Shown here: positions 49,601 to 61,000 of the stretch, piece after piece | How positions within the stretch are numbered: the stretch's first letter is position 1 | How the letters are laid out: each line of letters starts with the position of its first letter | The notes under the pieces: model-generated | The model's input: only the letters and a program-made list of their open reading frames with translations | What the model was told of the DNA's origin: nothing | Database searches by the model: none | DNA from: Sarcocystis neurona | Lineage: Eukaryota > Apicomplexa > Conoidasida > Eucoccidiorida > Sarcocystidae | Direction: 5' to 3' | NCBI GenBank assembly: GCA_000727475.1 | Contig: KL647318.1 | Span: 346,032-410,031 of the forward strand | DNA length: 64,000 bases | Position numbers and translations under genes: made by a program

Positions 49601-52600
49601 TCAGCGGTGCTCTAGGTTGCCTCGAAGTCGCTTGTATGTCTCCTGGCAAACAGCTGCTGCTCACTGAATCTGCTGTCGGTCACACGAACATCTGCAGGTT
49701 GTTGCTCGCGCGGCCCCGGGTATGTGCTCCTGCACACACCTAGGGCTTCTCCTGCTGTTGCATTTGCTGCTGGTCACACCTGCCGCGCGTCTTGCTGGTA
49801 CTACTTCGTCTGCTACTGGTCGCGTCTGCCACCTGTGCTGCTCTGCCCTTGCCGCAGGTGGACTACGTCACCCGGCAGCTGCAGGCGGTCCACAAGCTGC
49901 ACGGCGCACCGATCTGGTCGTTGAGTGTCACTGACGCGTTTTGCGCGACTGCGTCTGAAGATCACTACGTTCGGTGAGTACAATTATACGGCAGTGAAAC
50001 TACTGGTGAATCTAACTTTCGTCCTTCTCTCTTCTTGCCCCCCTCTCCCTTTTTTGACACATACACACACACCCAGGTACAGTAATGAATGCAGCAGTAT
50101 AGCTATCTCCTCCGCACCACACTACGGACGTACGTTTCTACCTCTTATGCGTCTTCTTTTTAACGTCTCGTTGTGTCGTGATCTGTACAGAGACACGTGT
50201 ATCTGTGAGTCCATATGTAGGTCTATACACACGTAGAGGTGTGCCTGTGTCTGTGTCTGTGTGTAAGTGTGAGTCTGTATTTCTTCTACTACGTTGTGGC
50301 AGGTATGGCTCTGTTATCCCATCGTCCATGACAGCTATCCTGCAGAGCGCGCCTGAGAGCTATTTACGAAATTTTTTCTCTTCCTCGCAACAATAACGGC
50401 TGCATTACATGCGTGTAGCTCTGTGCAGTCGCCTATCCACTAACGATCCGTACATGTAGACACACGTAGTAGACCCTAATATCTGTGTGCGCCCGCTTAA
50501 CTACGTAGAGCTATCCGTGCGTGCATGCAAACGCTCACGGAAGCGTGCACGCTCTGCTATGAATGTGCAGGCATGCAGAAGCACACAAACACCGGCCTTA
50601 TTCACTAATAGATGCGTGTATGCATATGCTTGTGTGGATATAGAAGTACACGGGCAAATAGGCGTATGTAGGCGTTGAGGTGCATTTCTCCGTTGCTTGA
50701 GTTTCTCTTAGTGCATGATTAATACATATAGGTACCTGTATATACGTATGAATATACGTGTACAAGCAAGTAGGCATGTGTGAGCATTGCGATGTATCTC
50801 TACGTCTGATGCACGCATAACCCATACACATATATATACATATGTATCTCACTCCCTGACTAGAAGGTTGGTCCTGCAACCGTTGTGCGTTCTTACACGA
50901 CAGCTGCCGGTGTTCATCCATCGGTGGCTTTTTCTCACCCAACCCTGTGGCTTGAGTTTCAAACTTCTCGCTGCTGCTTGCCCGGTCGAGGAGGAAGTCT
51001 TTGCTGATCTCCTGCAGCTTCGTTGCAGGTCGAGTGCTGCGCGGCTTGTTGTGGTTGCTGCCGCTGTTCTGCTGTGACTGCTTCTTCGCTGCCGCTGATG
51101 TTGCATGTGCTGTTCCTGTTTGAGCTGCTGACCTGCTGCGTGACTGCGAGCGCTGCTGCTACGTCTCCTGCCTCTGGTGCCGTCCTGCTGCTGTTGCTTA
51201 CGCATGCCGTTGTTGCCCCCAATGTGATGCGACGGCTGCTTTCAGAGTTTGGCCGCTGTCCTTTCAGCGCTGCTTCCTGCATGCATACTCTAGCGATGCC
51301 GCTGCAGTAGGAGTGGAGGCCTCACAAGACGGACTGGACTTTCTCTGCTCCTTCGCCGATGGGAGCGTGGGAGTCCTAAGCATCAGCAGCCAGAAATACT
51401 CTCCGTTGATCCGAACGCATGCAGGTGTCATCCGGGACGCCGCAGTCAGCGGTGAGACGGGGCTTACACACTTTGACCAGCTGTCCAGACACCTCTGCAG
51501 CAGCAACCTTAGGTGCGTACACCCTCTATTAAGCATTCGCACATTCTCGTGACGTACCAGTCTCTCACCTGCAAGGGAGCTCGAAACGTGTGTGTGCGAA
51601 CGCACACACTTTTAGCAAAACAACCCGCAGTACAGGCGTCCAGATGTTTGTACAGCGACGCATCAGTAGACCGCACCTGCATATGTGTCTGCACTGTACA
51701 TCTTTGACAACGCCTCCTACAGCGCCCCCGTCCAGGAGTATGTACACCGCATATCAGTGAGGTGTAACACGGCGTGCCGGCACCCCCCTGCCAGGCGCAC
51801 CAGGTGTAAATACACCTCATCGAGCATGCACCTTCAACCAAACAGTTTTGCTCGCCTATCTGAGGGGGGATTGGCTGTGGGTGAACACCTACTGGAAGTG
51901 TCATACACAGACGTACTTACAGTGAGTAGTACAAGTAGTAACAAGTCATGTGGAAGCACAGCACCAGATGTGGAGGGAGTTTCGCTAGAGTCGTGCATTA
52001 TATACGAGAGTTACTCACGTGTACACGTCAGCAGATATAGCGTTAGGACGCATACGTCTCTACTTGTTTATACACGTGTGTAGGCGCACACATATGTGCA
52101 GTTCCTCTCCTTTAGCCAACAACAGTACACGCGCGTAGGTCACTCTCCACGTGCGCAGTGGTGTCGTGCAGGATGAAGAGCGACGCTGCTGCACCGACCG
52201 CGTACTTTATTCGCTGCGACCCCTGTTCAACCAGAAGCCTCCCTCTATTACTGTTGCCGTGTCTGCTGCTGCTGCTGCGGGTGCTGCTGCAGATGCGTGG
52301 CGAGAGCTTTACACCATTTCTACTGATCAGACAGTTCGGATATGGTCTCTGCCGGAACTTTCGGAAGTAAGACGTCGCTACGCAGGGTTCAAAGCATATA
52401 CCCTTTGCATTTCTAAGAGAGGTCTACATGTGTACGCAGCAAAGTGGTAGTTGTAAATGTTTCCGTGACTACGTATGTATATGTGTACGAATGCGGATGA
52501 CTACGTTACCACCCCCCCACCGACGGGCCTGGCGTGTGCCTGCCTATTCAATGTTTAGCGTTTTACAGGGAGACAAACGTTCACCTTGCATCTACAATAT

Positions 52601-55600
52601 ACACAGATGTAAGAATAAACGTACACACAGAGGGAAGGCCAGCTACATACGTCCGTGAACGCACACAGGTGCAGGTGCATACACCTCCACGCGTAGAAAG
52701 GGCCTCGTCTCTTTCGATTCCCTTAACAACGTCTACGTGTTACGGAGTGCATCCGACGGGCATACTAACATACACACATACACGCCTAGGCGCACAAATA
52801 CATACACAGTCATATTTTACATGCGCAAGAACGCATGTATGTACGTGAACAGGGGACCACTACGGTAAACGTGATACCTGCTTCCTGAAGCTGTCATCCT
52901 CCTCTGCCTGATCCAGACATACACATTCAGGTTTTGCCTGCTTGTTTGCTCGTTTAAGCGTGTGTGTATATCTGTGTACATGTATATACATATATATGCA
53001 CGTATAGATATATACGGACAGAGACGTCAAGCGACGCTTGGCAATCGTAGAACAGAAGTACGAGACAATGTGCAAAGGTAAACAAGAGGGAAGAAAGGAA
53101 GACCCACTGACGTTACACAACTCCATTTCAACGTTCCTCCTGCTCTTCTGCTCTTTTCATATATGTTTCTTACTCAATTCCCTTGCCTCCGGCAGACCTT
53201 CTCTGACAGGTGTTTGTATCTCCCTCTTCCGTGTCAGCCATCCTTCTTGTTCTCCTTTTGTTGACGTTCTCTTGTCTTCCTGCTTCCCGTGAATCTCCCT
53301 TTCTCCGCTTCAGACGTTCGAATTACACTGCGCAGCGGATGACCCCACAAGCGTTGCATGTCACCCACTTCATCGCATTGTCGCCGTCGGCTTTGTTAGC
53401 GGTGCTGTTCGCCTGTTCGACTTCGAAGCCTCCCTAGCAGCAGCGGCAGCAGGAACAGCAGCAGGTGGAGCACCTCCGCGACTTCCTGCTGCTACGGCTT
53501 CGTGCGCATCCGGAGTAACAGGGCGCAGCAGCAGCGCATGCTTTGCAGGAGCAGATGAAGGGAGAGGCGCTTGTGCAGGAAAAGGAGCAGGGGCAGCAGG
53601 GGAAGGACAGGAGGAACGCACAGAGAGCAGCGGATGCTTGGGAAGGCGGAGACGGGAAGGAGGAGGAGGAGCAGTAGCAGCACAACCGCAGCTCCTGCTG
53701 GAAACCAGACACCACACACATGCAATTACGTCGGTGCAGTTCGTTCGCAACGCCGCAAGGGACTTCCGAGAGAGTCTTGCTGAGCAAAGCCAATGCCTTC
53801 TCGTCAGCTGTGATGCCATGGGCGGTGAGGTTTCCACGGGGACAAAGAAGGCCGGGAACAATAGGGAAGCAAGAAGGAAAGGCATACACTGCAGGGGAGG
53901 CAGGGTGAACTGTTGAAACAGAGACACGCGTGCCTGTGAATATGACCACGCAACCAAAAGTGTAATGCCAAACGAATGCATCTGTTTATATACGCATGTA
54001 CGGGTCTGATCCTATCTCGATCTACACTCATGCACTTGTATACGACACGTACGCATTAAAATATATACGTATACCTCTTAGTGGAACAGCAAGTGAAGCA
54101 CTTTTACGTACTCGGATGTGTATGGGTAGAGTTGCATAACACTCTCCTGCCAGAGGTCGAAGCGCATCCGTGTCTTAAATGACGTGAGCCTATCTTGCGT
54201 CGGCTCTGCAAGCACGTGCGCAGGTGCTTACCTTCTACCGCAGACGCACACAGACGTATGCGAAGACCTACTGCGAAGCGGAGTCGTCTCACTTCAGCAC
54301 AGACATGCACGCGCATGCACACATGCACACGCGTGTCCTGCTGTGTATGTACGTACAGAGAAATAGGCACGAGGGAAGAAAATCAGACACACGCATATCT
54401 CTGTGTATATTTGTGCGGGTATACATATATATATATATATGTGCATGCAATGTTACGCCCAGTAGCACACCTTTTCACTCTTCTTCAGTGCTCTCACGTA
54501 TCCGAGTATAGCAGCAGATGTTCGTGGGTGTCCGCATGTGAGCGACTTGTGAATATGTATATATATACCTACATATGTATACACACACACACACTTGTAC
54601 ACAGGGGCATGCACAGAAACATTCATTCTATATATGCATGTATATACTCAACTTTTCCTCCTGAGGGTGCGCATATATATGTATGAATGTATGTATGTAT
54701 GTTTGTATGTATGTATGTATGTATGAATGTATATATATATGTATATTGATGAATGTGCGCGAATGCACGTATAAAGCAGCTTCTGAAACATCTGTTACCA
54801 TCTCAGGTATTCTCTTGCCTCTTGGACTCCTCTTTCTTCTTCTTTCTTCCCTTCGACACTTGTGTCCCAACGGAATGCTGCTGCATCTGTCGGTGCTGCC
54901 CTGGCCCTGCAATTCGGTTAACGGGTGTTGCTTGGCCCTCTGCTCCCGCTGCGTCCCCTGTGTTGCTTCTGCTGCTGCTGCCGCTTCTGCTGCTTCTTCC
55001 CACTGCTGCTGCGGCGAATCCTCTCTGCTGCTTCTGCTGTTGCTGTTTCTTCCTATTCCTCCCCCATGCCCCTGCTATGTTCTTGCCTCTATGCCACTCT
55101 TTTGCTTTCCCTCTTGCGAGCTTTCCTCTTTTCCCCTTCTTGCTGCTACTATTTCTGCCTACTGTCTTCTGCACTGCTGCCCACCGCGTGACTGTCGAGA
55201 CTCCTTTCGCCGTCGAAGCTCTGCTACTGCTGTGCTTGCTGCTGTTGGGTGTGCTGTTCTTTTACAACTGCGCTTCTTCCCCCACAGCCCCGCTACCCCG
55301 CCTGCCGCTGCATGCGCTGTTGCTGTTTCTCTGCTCCGCCTGCTCTTACTGCCGATGCATGTCGCGACAGGCAGTGCACGTTTGCTTCTGCCGCAGGGCG
55401 GCGCCTCCTCATTCTTCAGTTGCTCTCAAACGTGGTAATACAGCAGCAGCAGCGTCTCTATCACTGCAGTTGCGGCTGCAGTTGTTGCTGCTGTTCTCCC
55501 AATGTGCGTGCTTCATTTTGCCTTCTTTTCGTGTTCCGCAGTAGCCACTGTCTTCTTCCTCCCGTCACTCTTCCCCTCGATGATGCCACCGCTTCTTCGA

Positions 55601-57983
55601 CTCCTGGGGTACTTGCGCCTTCTGTTGTATTGCTTATTCTCTTGCGTTTTGCCTCGTTCTCCTGGTGGAATGGTGTTCTCCTCTCTGCTGTCCGGCACCG
55701 CTGCTCTTTCGTTGCTCGCCTGCTGCTTCTCCTGCTCCTCCTATGGCTGCTGGTAGTGCCGCTTCTGCTGCGCCTGCGACCACCTTTGTCCCTACCTCTC
55801 ACGGAGTTTCTCTCTTTCTTGTTCTGCTGCCTCTGCAGTGATCTGTATACATGAGGAGCAACTGGAGTACCAGCTGGTGCGACGGTTAGAAAACCCCGGC
55901 GTTCACGTGCCACCATTTTACTTCGCTGCAGCAGCAGGCTATCCGCAGTCTACCGGTGGGCCTCCTGCTGTTGTTGTTTCAAATTCTGGTCCTGCGCCTC
56001 CTGCGATATGCTTCAACGCGGACGGAACGCGTGCTGCTCGATACTTTGATTCTAGACGCATCTGCTGCTTCTCCTTTCCTGACCTGCACTACATCTGCAA
56101 GATCTGCTTGCCTAGCCGCAGCAGCAGCGCAAGTCTTCGCCGCAGTCTGAGCAGCAGCGGACGCTGGACTACCAGCGCTACCGCAGCAAAGGCTGGCTGG
56201 GCGCGAAGCAACAGCAGCAGCTGCTACAGAGGAGCGGCGGTAGCAACAGCCGACGGAGAAGTTCACATCACCACCTACCGCTTTGATGCGACAAATCCCT
56301 CGCTGCTCTTCGTCTGCTGCACAGACTCAAAACTAAGGCTCTACGATATTTCTGTTCAGGTGCGCCAGGAACCTTCACAGCCACGAAGTCTCGACACACA
56401 CACATACAAGCAAAAGAGGCGTCTTGCTTAAGTGCAGGTGTGTAAGTATTTCTTCATCCACGGAACGAAAAATAAGACGCCTTAGCGTTTGTCTGTCCGT
56501 CTGTAAGTGTGCTTGTCTATTTGGCCTGGTCGCCTGAAGCCTCAACCCCCCCCCACGAGAAGGCGTCCTACTGACGAATAGGTAATCACCAAAGACCCAA
56601 CAACAGTCTACAGAGAGCATATATGTAAACAAGCACTTGCAAGGAGAACACATATATATATATATATATCTGGGTGGGTACGTTTGTATTGCTCTCTCAA
56701 CATATATATATATATATATATTGGTCGTGGTACACAAGATCTCAAGCGTCTGCGTTGCTCTCTCTATGCGTAGACGCATATAGGTACGCCCGTAACATAA
56801 GAGATAAGAACATGCATTTGAATGTTTGATAGTCGCGTACTGCACACAAAGTCCCACTTCGTGAAGTAGACAAAGATAAGACAGGGAACACGCACGTTCA
56901 TGCATCTAGAAGTACGCGTATGGGTCTATTATGTGTCAATACGTAGAAGCCGTTCCTACGCCTTTGCTGGTCACGTCCAGCAGCTTGAACTCGAGAATCA
57001 GTGCATATGTTATCAAGTGGCGACTGCGGTTTACGAACGAGGAGGATCACCGACAACATCTAATATACGCACGTGTGAAGGACCTTCCTATGTACGTATA
57101 TAAAAGCGTATCCGTGTGTCCACTTGCAACTCTCTCTCTTCGTCCCCGTGGCTCTGTGTGCCTTTATATACATCGCAGCTTACCTATAGAATATGTATAC
57201 GTGTGTGTGCACGTGTGTGGGCGTGTGTACGCTGAGGTACCGTTGGCTGCTGCTAGTTTTCCGCTAAACACACTCCATGCCCAGCATCGCCACAGGCTTC
57301 AGAAACATGAAGAGATGCAGCGGGAGCGGGATAAAGCAAGAAGTCACTTATAGAAAAAGACATACCCTCGTGCTCTTACTGGTGTAGAGGAAGACACTCG
57401 CGGCTCTAACCGCAGCAAGGTGTAATGCAGGTGTGAACTTCGAGACATTGTAGTACAGTCGTTTCTGTGCGAGGTCTACCCGTCTACACGCACTACACGC
57501 ATATACAAGTGCAAACAGTGAAGAAAAGGAGTCGTCTGTGTGCTAGCGTGCGGGAAGTAATGCGCTGCAATTCTTGTGCAGACTTGTGAACATCCAGGCG
57601 CCCGTGTGTATCTGTCTGGCGGTTTGCTTTTGTGTGTGCCTCATCTATTAGTGAAGCACAGGCAGACGTCTGCAAGAGTTTACGAGACCTCTCTGCCGAC
57701 AAACGGATGTTTGTGTGAGGTCACGTGTTTCCTTCTTCGTTTTTGTCCGACTATTTTCCCTTCTCTCCACAAACGTATACAACTGCAGAACTGTTTTGGG
57801 TTTCAAGCCACACGGACGCTTACGAGCAGCACGAATCAGGGATAGCAGAGAGGGAGAAACCACGCGCTGTACAGACGATTGTACCGCACACCTGCCTGCA
57901 AACATCTATGCCACTAACAATACCAGACGTACCGATCAACGTGTTTCCGTGTACACACATGTATTCATAAACATCTATAATAC

Positions 57984-58014
<31 letters not shown>

Positions 58015-61000
58015 ATACATAGACGTATACAAATAAGTATAATAGATATATGAGTGTATGAAAATGGGTCTTATATACATATATATATATATACGTAGGT
58101 GAATTTGAAGTACTTATGTTTGTATGATATATAGATACACACATGTGTATGTACGTGTATATACAGGTGTGTACGGCGTGCTTAGACTAACACGGACGTG
58201 CATACGTGAGAGGTGTATACTCATTCATAGCCACGTGTCCTTATAACTCCTTTTCTGTATGTGCGTCTGTACATGCGTGAAGAAACACACGTGTGTACAC
58301 ATAGTAGGGTAACCATCCGTTGTGTTCTTCTCATCAATATACGTATACCCATACACATTCGTAACGGTTCGTAGACGCAGAGACACGTAGGCAGAAAACT
58401 TTAAGCCTTTTCGTGTACATTTGCCCCAACAGAGGGACAGACAATCAATCGGAAGAAGCGTGTAGAAGAATGCATGCGCCCCTCTCACGGTCCTCTGCGT
58501 ATGTCTCTCTTCCTCTATCGGTGAAACGCGTCTCTGCTCCATTGCACAGGAGGAAAGTCGATCAACTTCTACATGGAGCAGCCCTGCGTCGGGTGTGGAC
58601 GAAGAGGAGGAAGACCCCTTCGGCAGTCCGCTGCTGTTCCCCGCTGCTGCCGGCGCAGGCGTCGGGAAAGGAAGAAGCAGCGAAGCGCAGAGAGCCGCAG
58701 CAAACGGAAGCAGAAGAAGGAGAGAGAAGAGGGGAGCCCTGCTGCCGCTGCCGGACCAAGCCCTGCGCTGCTTGCGTGAGGTCTCCCTGATGAGTGGCTG
58801 CATCTCTGCTGCTTGGCTCTCCTTCCCTTCGACCGCAGCAGCTGCAGGACACGTCTCTGCAGCAGCGGGCGAGACAGCCGGTGCAGCCGCAGGAGCCTTG
58901 GCGCCGCTGCCGCAGATCGCCATCACTGTGGGCGCTGACAAGCTTCTCAAAGTAAGGCCAGCAGCCGGCGGCGAAAGGGACGAGCAGCAACAGGAGGAGC
59001 CAGAACAGGGACTTGCCTCTTCCACAGAAAGATGTGGAGAGGCCGGTACACCCGCGCGTGTGTAGTAGACGCAGCCGCACGCACCCGCGAAGCCACATGA
59101 ACGCACATACATACAGATACGTAGGTGTGTGTAGTGTATAGATGTATATGAGTTTGTTTTTTTAACTGTTTACAAGTGTGAGCTGTTTGCGTCAGATCCG
59201 CGACCTTTATCAACACAAGTGACCTGCGTGTATGGCGGGTGTATGTGTGTATGCGTGTGTGTATCCCTGAGCCCGTACAACCCTGTGAATATGTAGATTC
59301 ACCTTCTCTACACTATACTGCAATTTTTTGTGTTCGGACTGATAGGTGGGTAGATACACGTCTACTTGCACACATTCGCGTACAAGTGCATACAGATTTT
59401 CCCGAGGAAATGTGTAGGAAAGTGGCCGTATGCTCGGGCCTACACCCAGAGATATTCAAATACACGCCAAGTGCATTGCGTGTCTTCGTGTATGTATGGA
59501 GGATCAGTTTCACGCTGCTGCCATTCCTTCATGCCGATGCGGCTGCATGCCCTTTTCCTGCATCTTTGATACTTCGTGCATTATTCCTAGGTTCTTTGTT
59601 GCAATAAGCCGCTGTTGCTGTTTGCTGCCGCAGCTCCTCTCTGCTGCTAGCGCTGTCCACTTCTTCTCATACCGACTGCTGCCCCTCTCCTGCTTCTGTA
59701 CTGCTGCCTATTGTCGCTGCTGCTACCGACGGCCACTGCTGCTGTCTACTGCCACTGCTGCTGTCTACTGCCACTGCTGCTGTCTACTGCCACTGCAGCT
59801 GCTTATTGCCACTGCTGCGGCTTATCGCGGCTGCACTGTCCCGTTGCACTTCTACTGAGTGTGGCCAGTGCTGTATGCTACGCTTGCGACTTCTTGGTGT
59901 TGCTGCGCTGCTGTCGGCAACTGCTCCTGGTGCCCTCTGTAGGTGGAGGTGTTCCGCTGCTCCGGTGCAGGTCCCACGTGCCTGGATTGCTGCTCTCTCT
60001 TGTTCCTTCTGTTGATGTTGCGCTTGCTACTGCCCTGCTGTTGCCCTAGCCTTTGTCGCCCGACCAGCCTGTCGTTGACAACGTTGTTTTGCTTGCTGCC
60101 GTTCTATGCACGGCTGCTACTTTACTTGCCGTTACCGTGAAGCCGCTATTGTCCCTCCCTGTACTCTACCCATAAGGTGAGGGTCACTTGATCGTGACGT
60201 TATTTACAAGGCGACCTTCACCTGTTCCTGGCTCTATCGACAAGATGAGCTTCACCTCCTCCTCGCTCCATCTACAAAACGGGCTTCACCTGTTCCTGGT
60301 GAATCAGTTTAGTCTTAACCTGCTGTTCTTATGCGCCTGGTGGTCTTTCTTATGCGGCCTTCTTTGGTGTTGTTGGTCGGTGCACGCAGGTGTGGAATTT
60401 GGAGGCGCGAGCGTCTTACCTTGGGGTGTTGCGGCAGCGCGTTGCTGCGGGTTCGCCTCGCCGCAGAAATTCTTTTCCTCTTCTGCACGTCGCAGCAGCG
60501 GCCTCTTCACCTTCTTTTTCTCACGCTCCTAACAATTCTCTTTCCACTGCTGCTGCTGCTGTTTCACATTGTGCAGCTGTTAGTCCCGGTTATCCTTCGG
60601 TTGCCGCTGCGCTGCACTTCTCTCCCCCCTGCCACGCCACTTGTCACCAGCCGTCTCTGGGAGCCTGCAGCAGGACAGCGGCGGCGGGTCTTTCTGCTGC
60701 TGCCGATGGGCTCAGTCCTCGTGGCTCCGCAAGCATGCGTCCGGCAGCAGCAGCGCTCCCTCCTTTCTACCAGTCGTTTGCTGGACACTCCGCGGCTGCC
60801 TTCCTGCTGCATCTGAGTTCTGATTTTCTCCTCTCCGTCAGCAACGCGGAGGTGCTGCTGTGGAGTCTGCGGCGGCATGCGGCTGACGCTCTGCAGCAGC
60901 CAGTGCCTGCTGCTTTTCCTCCCTTTTTGAGGTCACTCCGGAGCAGCATCGCCTCAAAAACAGCGGCCCCGCGTCCTACTTCCCGTAATTCCGTCGACGC

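Larger units (their letters stand above)
43320..53313 (+). other. POC16 introns 8-15
   Basis: These introns, 0.8-1.7 kb each, lie in the returning R block. They hold TA, CA and ACAT microsatellites (near 43.65, 44.35, 47.9, 48.46 and 50.8 kb), a strongly pyrimidine-rich stretch at 45.1-46.08 kb, and CTG/TGC tracts at 49.7-49.85, 51.0-51.24 and 52.26-52.29 kb just before exons. A 70-base-period direct repeat sits at 43536-43637. No further exons are needed between those called. Confidence 0.65.

Noticed and set aside
54683..55854. Overlapping 200-260-codon Leu/Cys/Ser ORFs
   Set aside because: They are CTG/pyrimidine-rich intron 16 of POC16, open in several frames at once and without domain character.
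59198..59220. Possible microexon (IRDLYQH) between POC16 exons 18 and 19
   Set aside because: Exon 18 ends ...ADKLLK and exon 19 starts VWNL, which together make a complete WD strand. An extra exon would break it and shift the phase.
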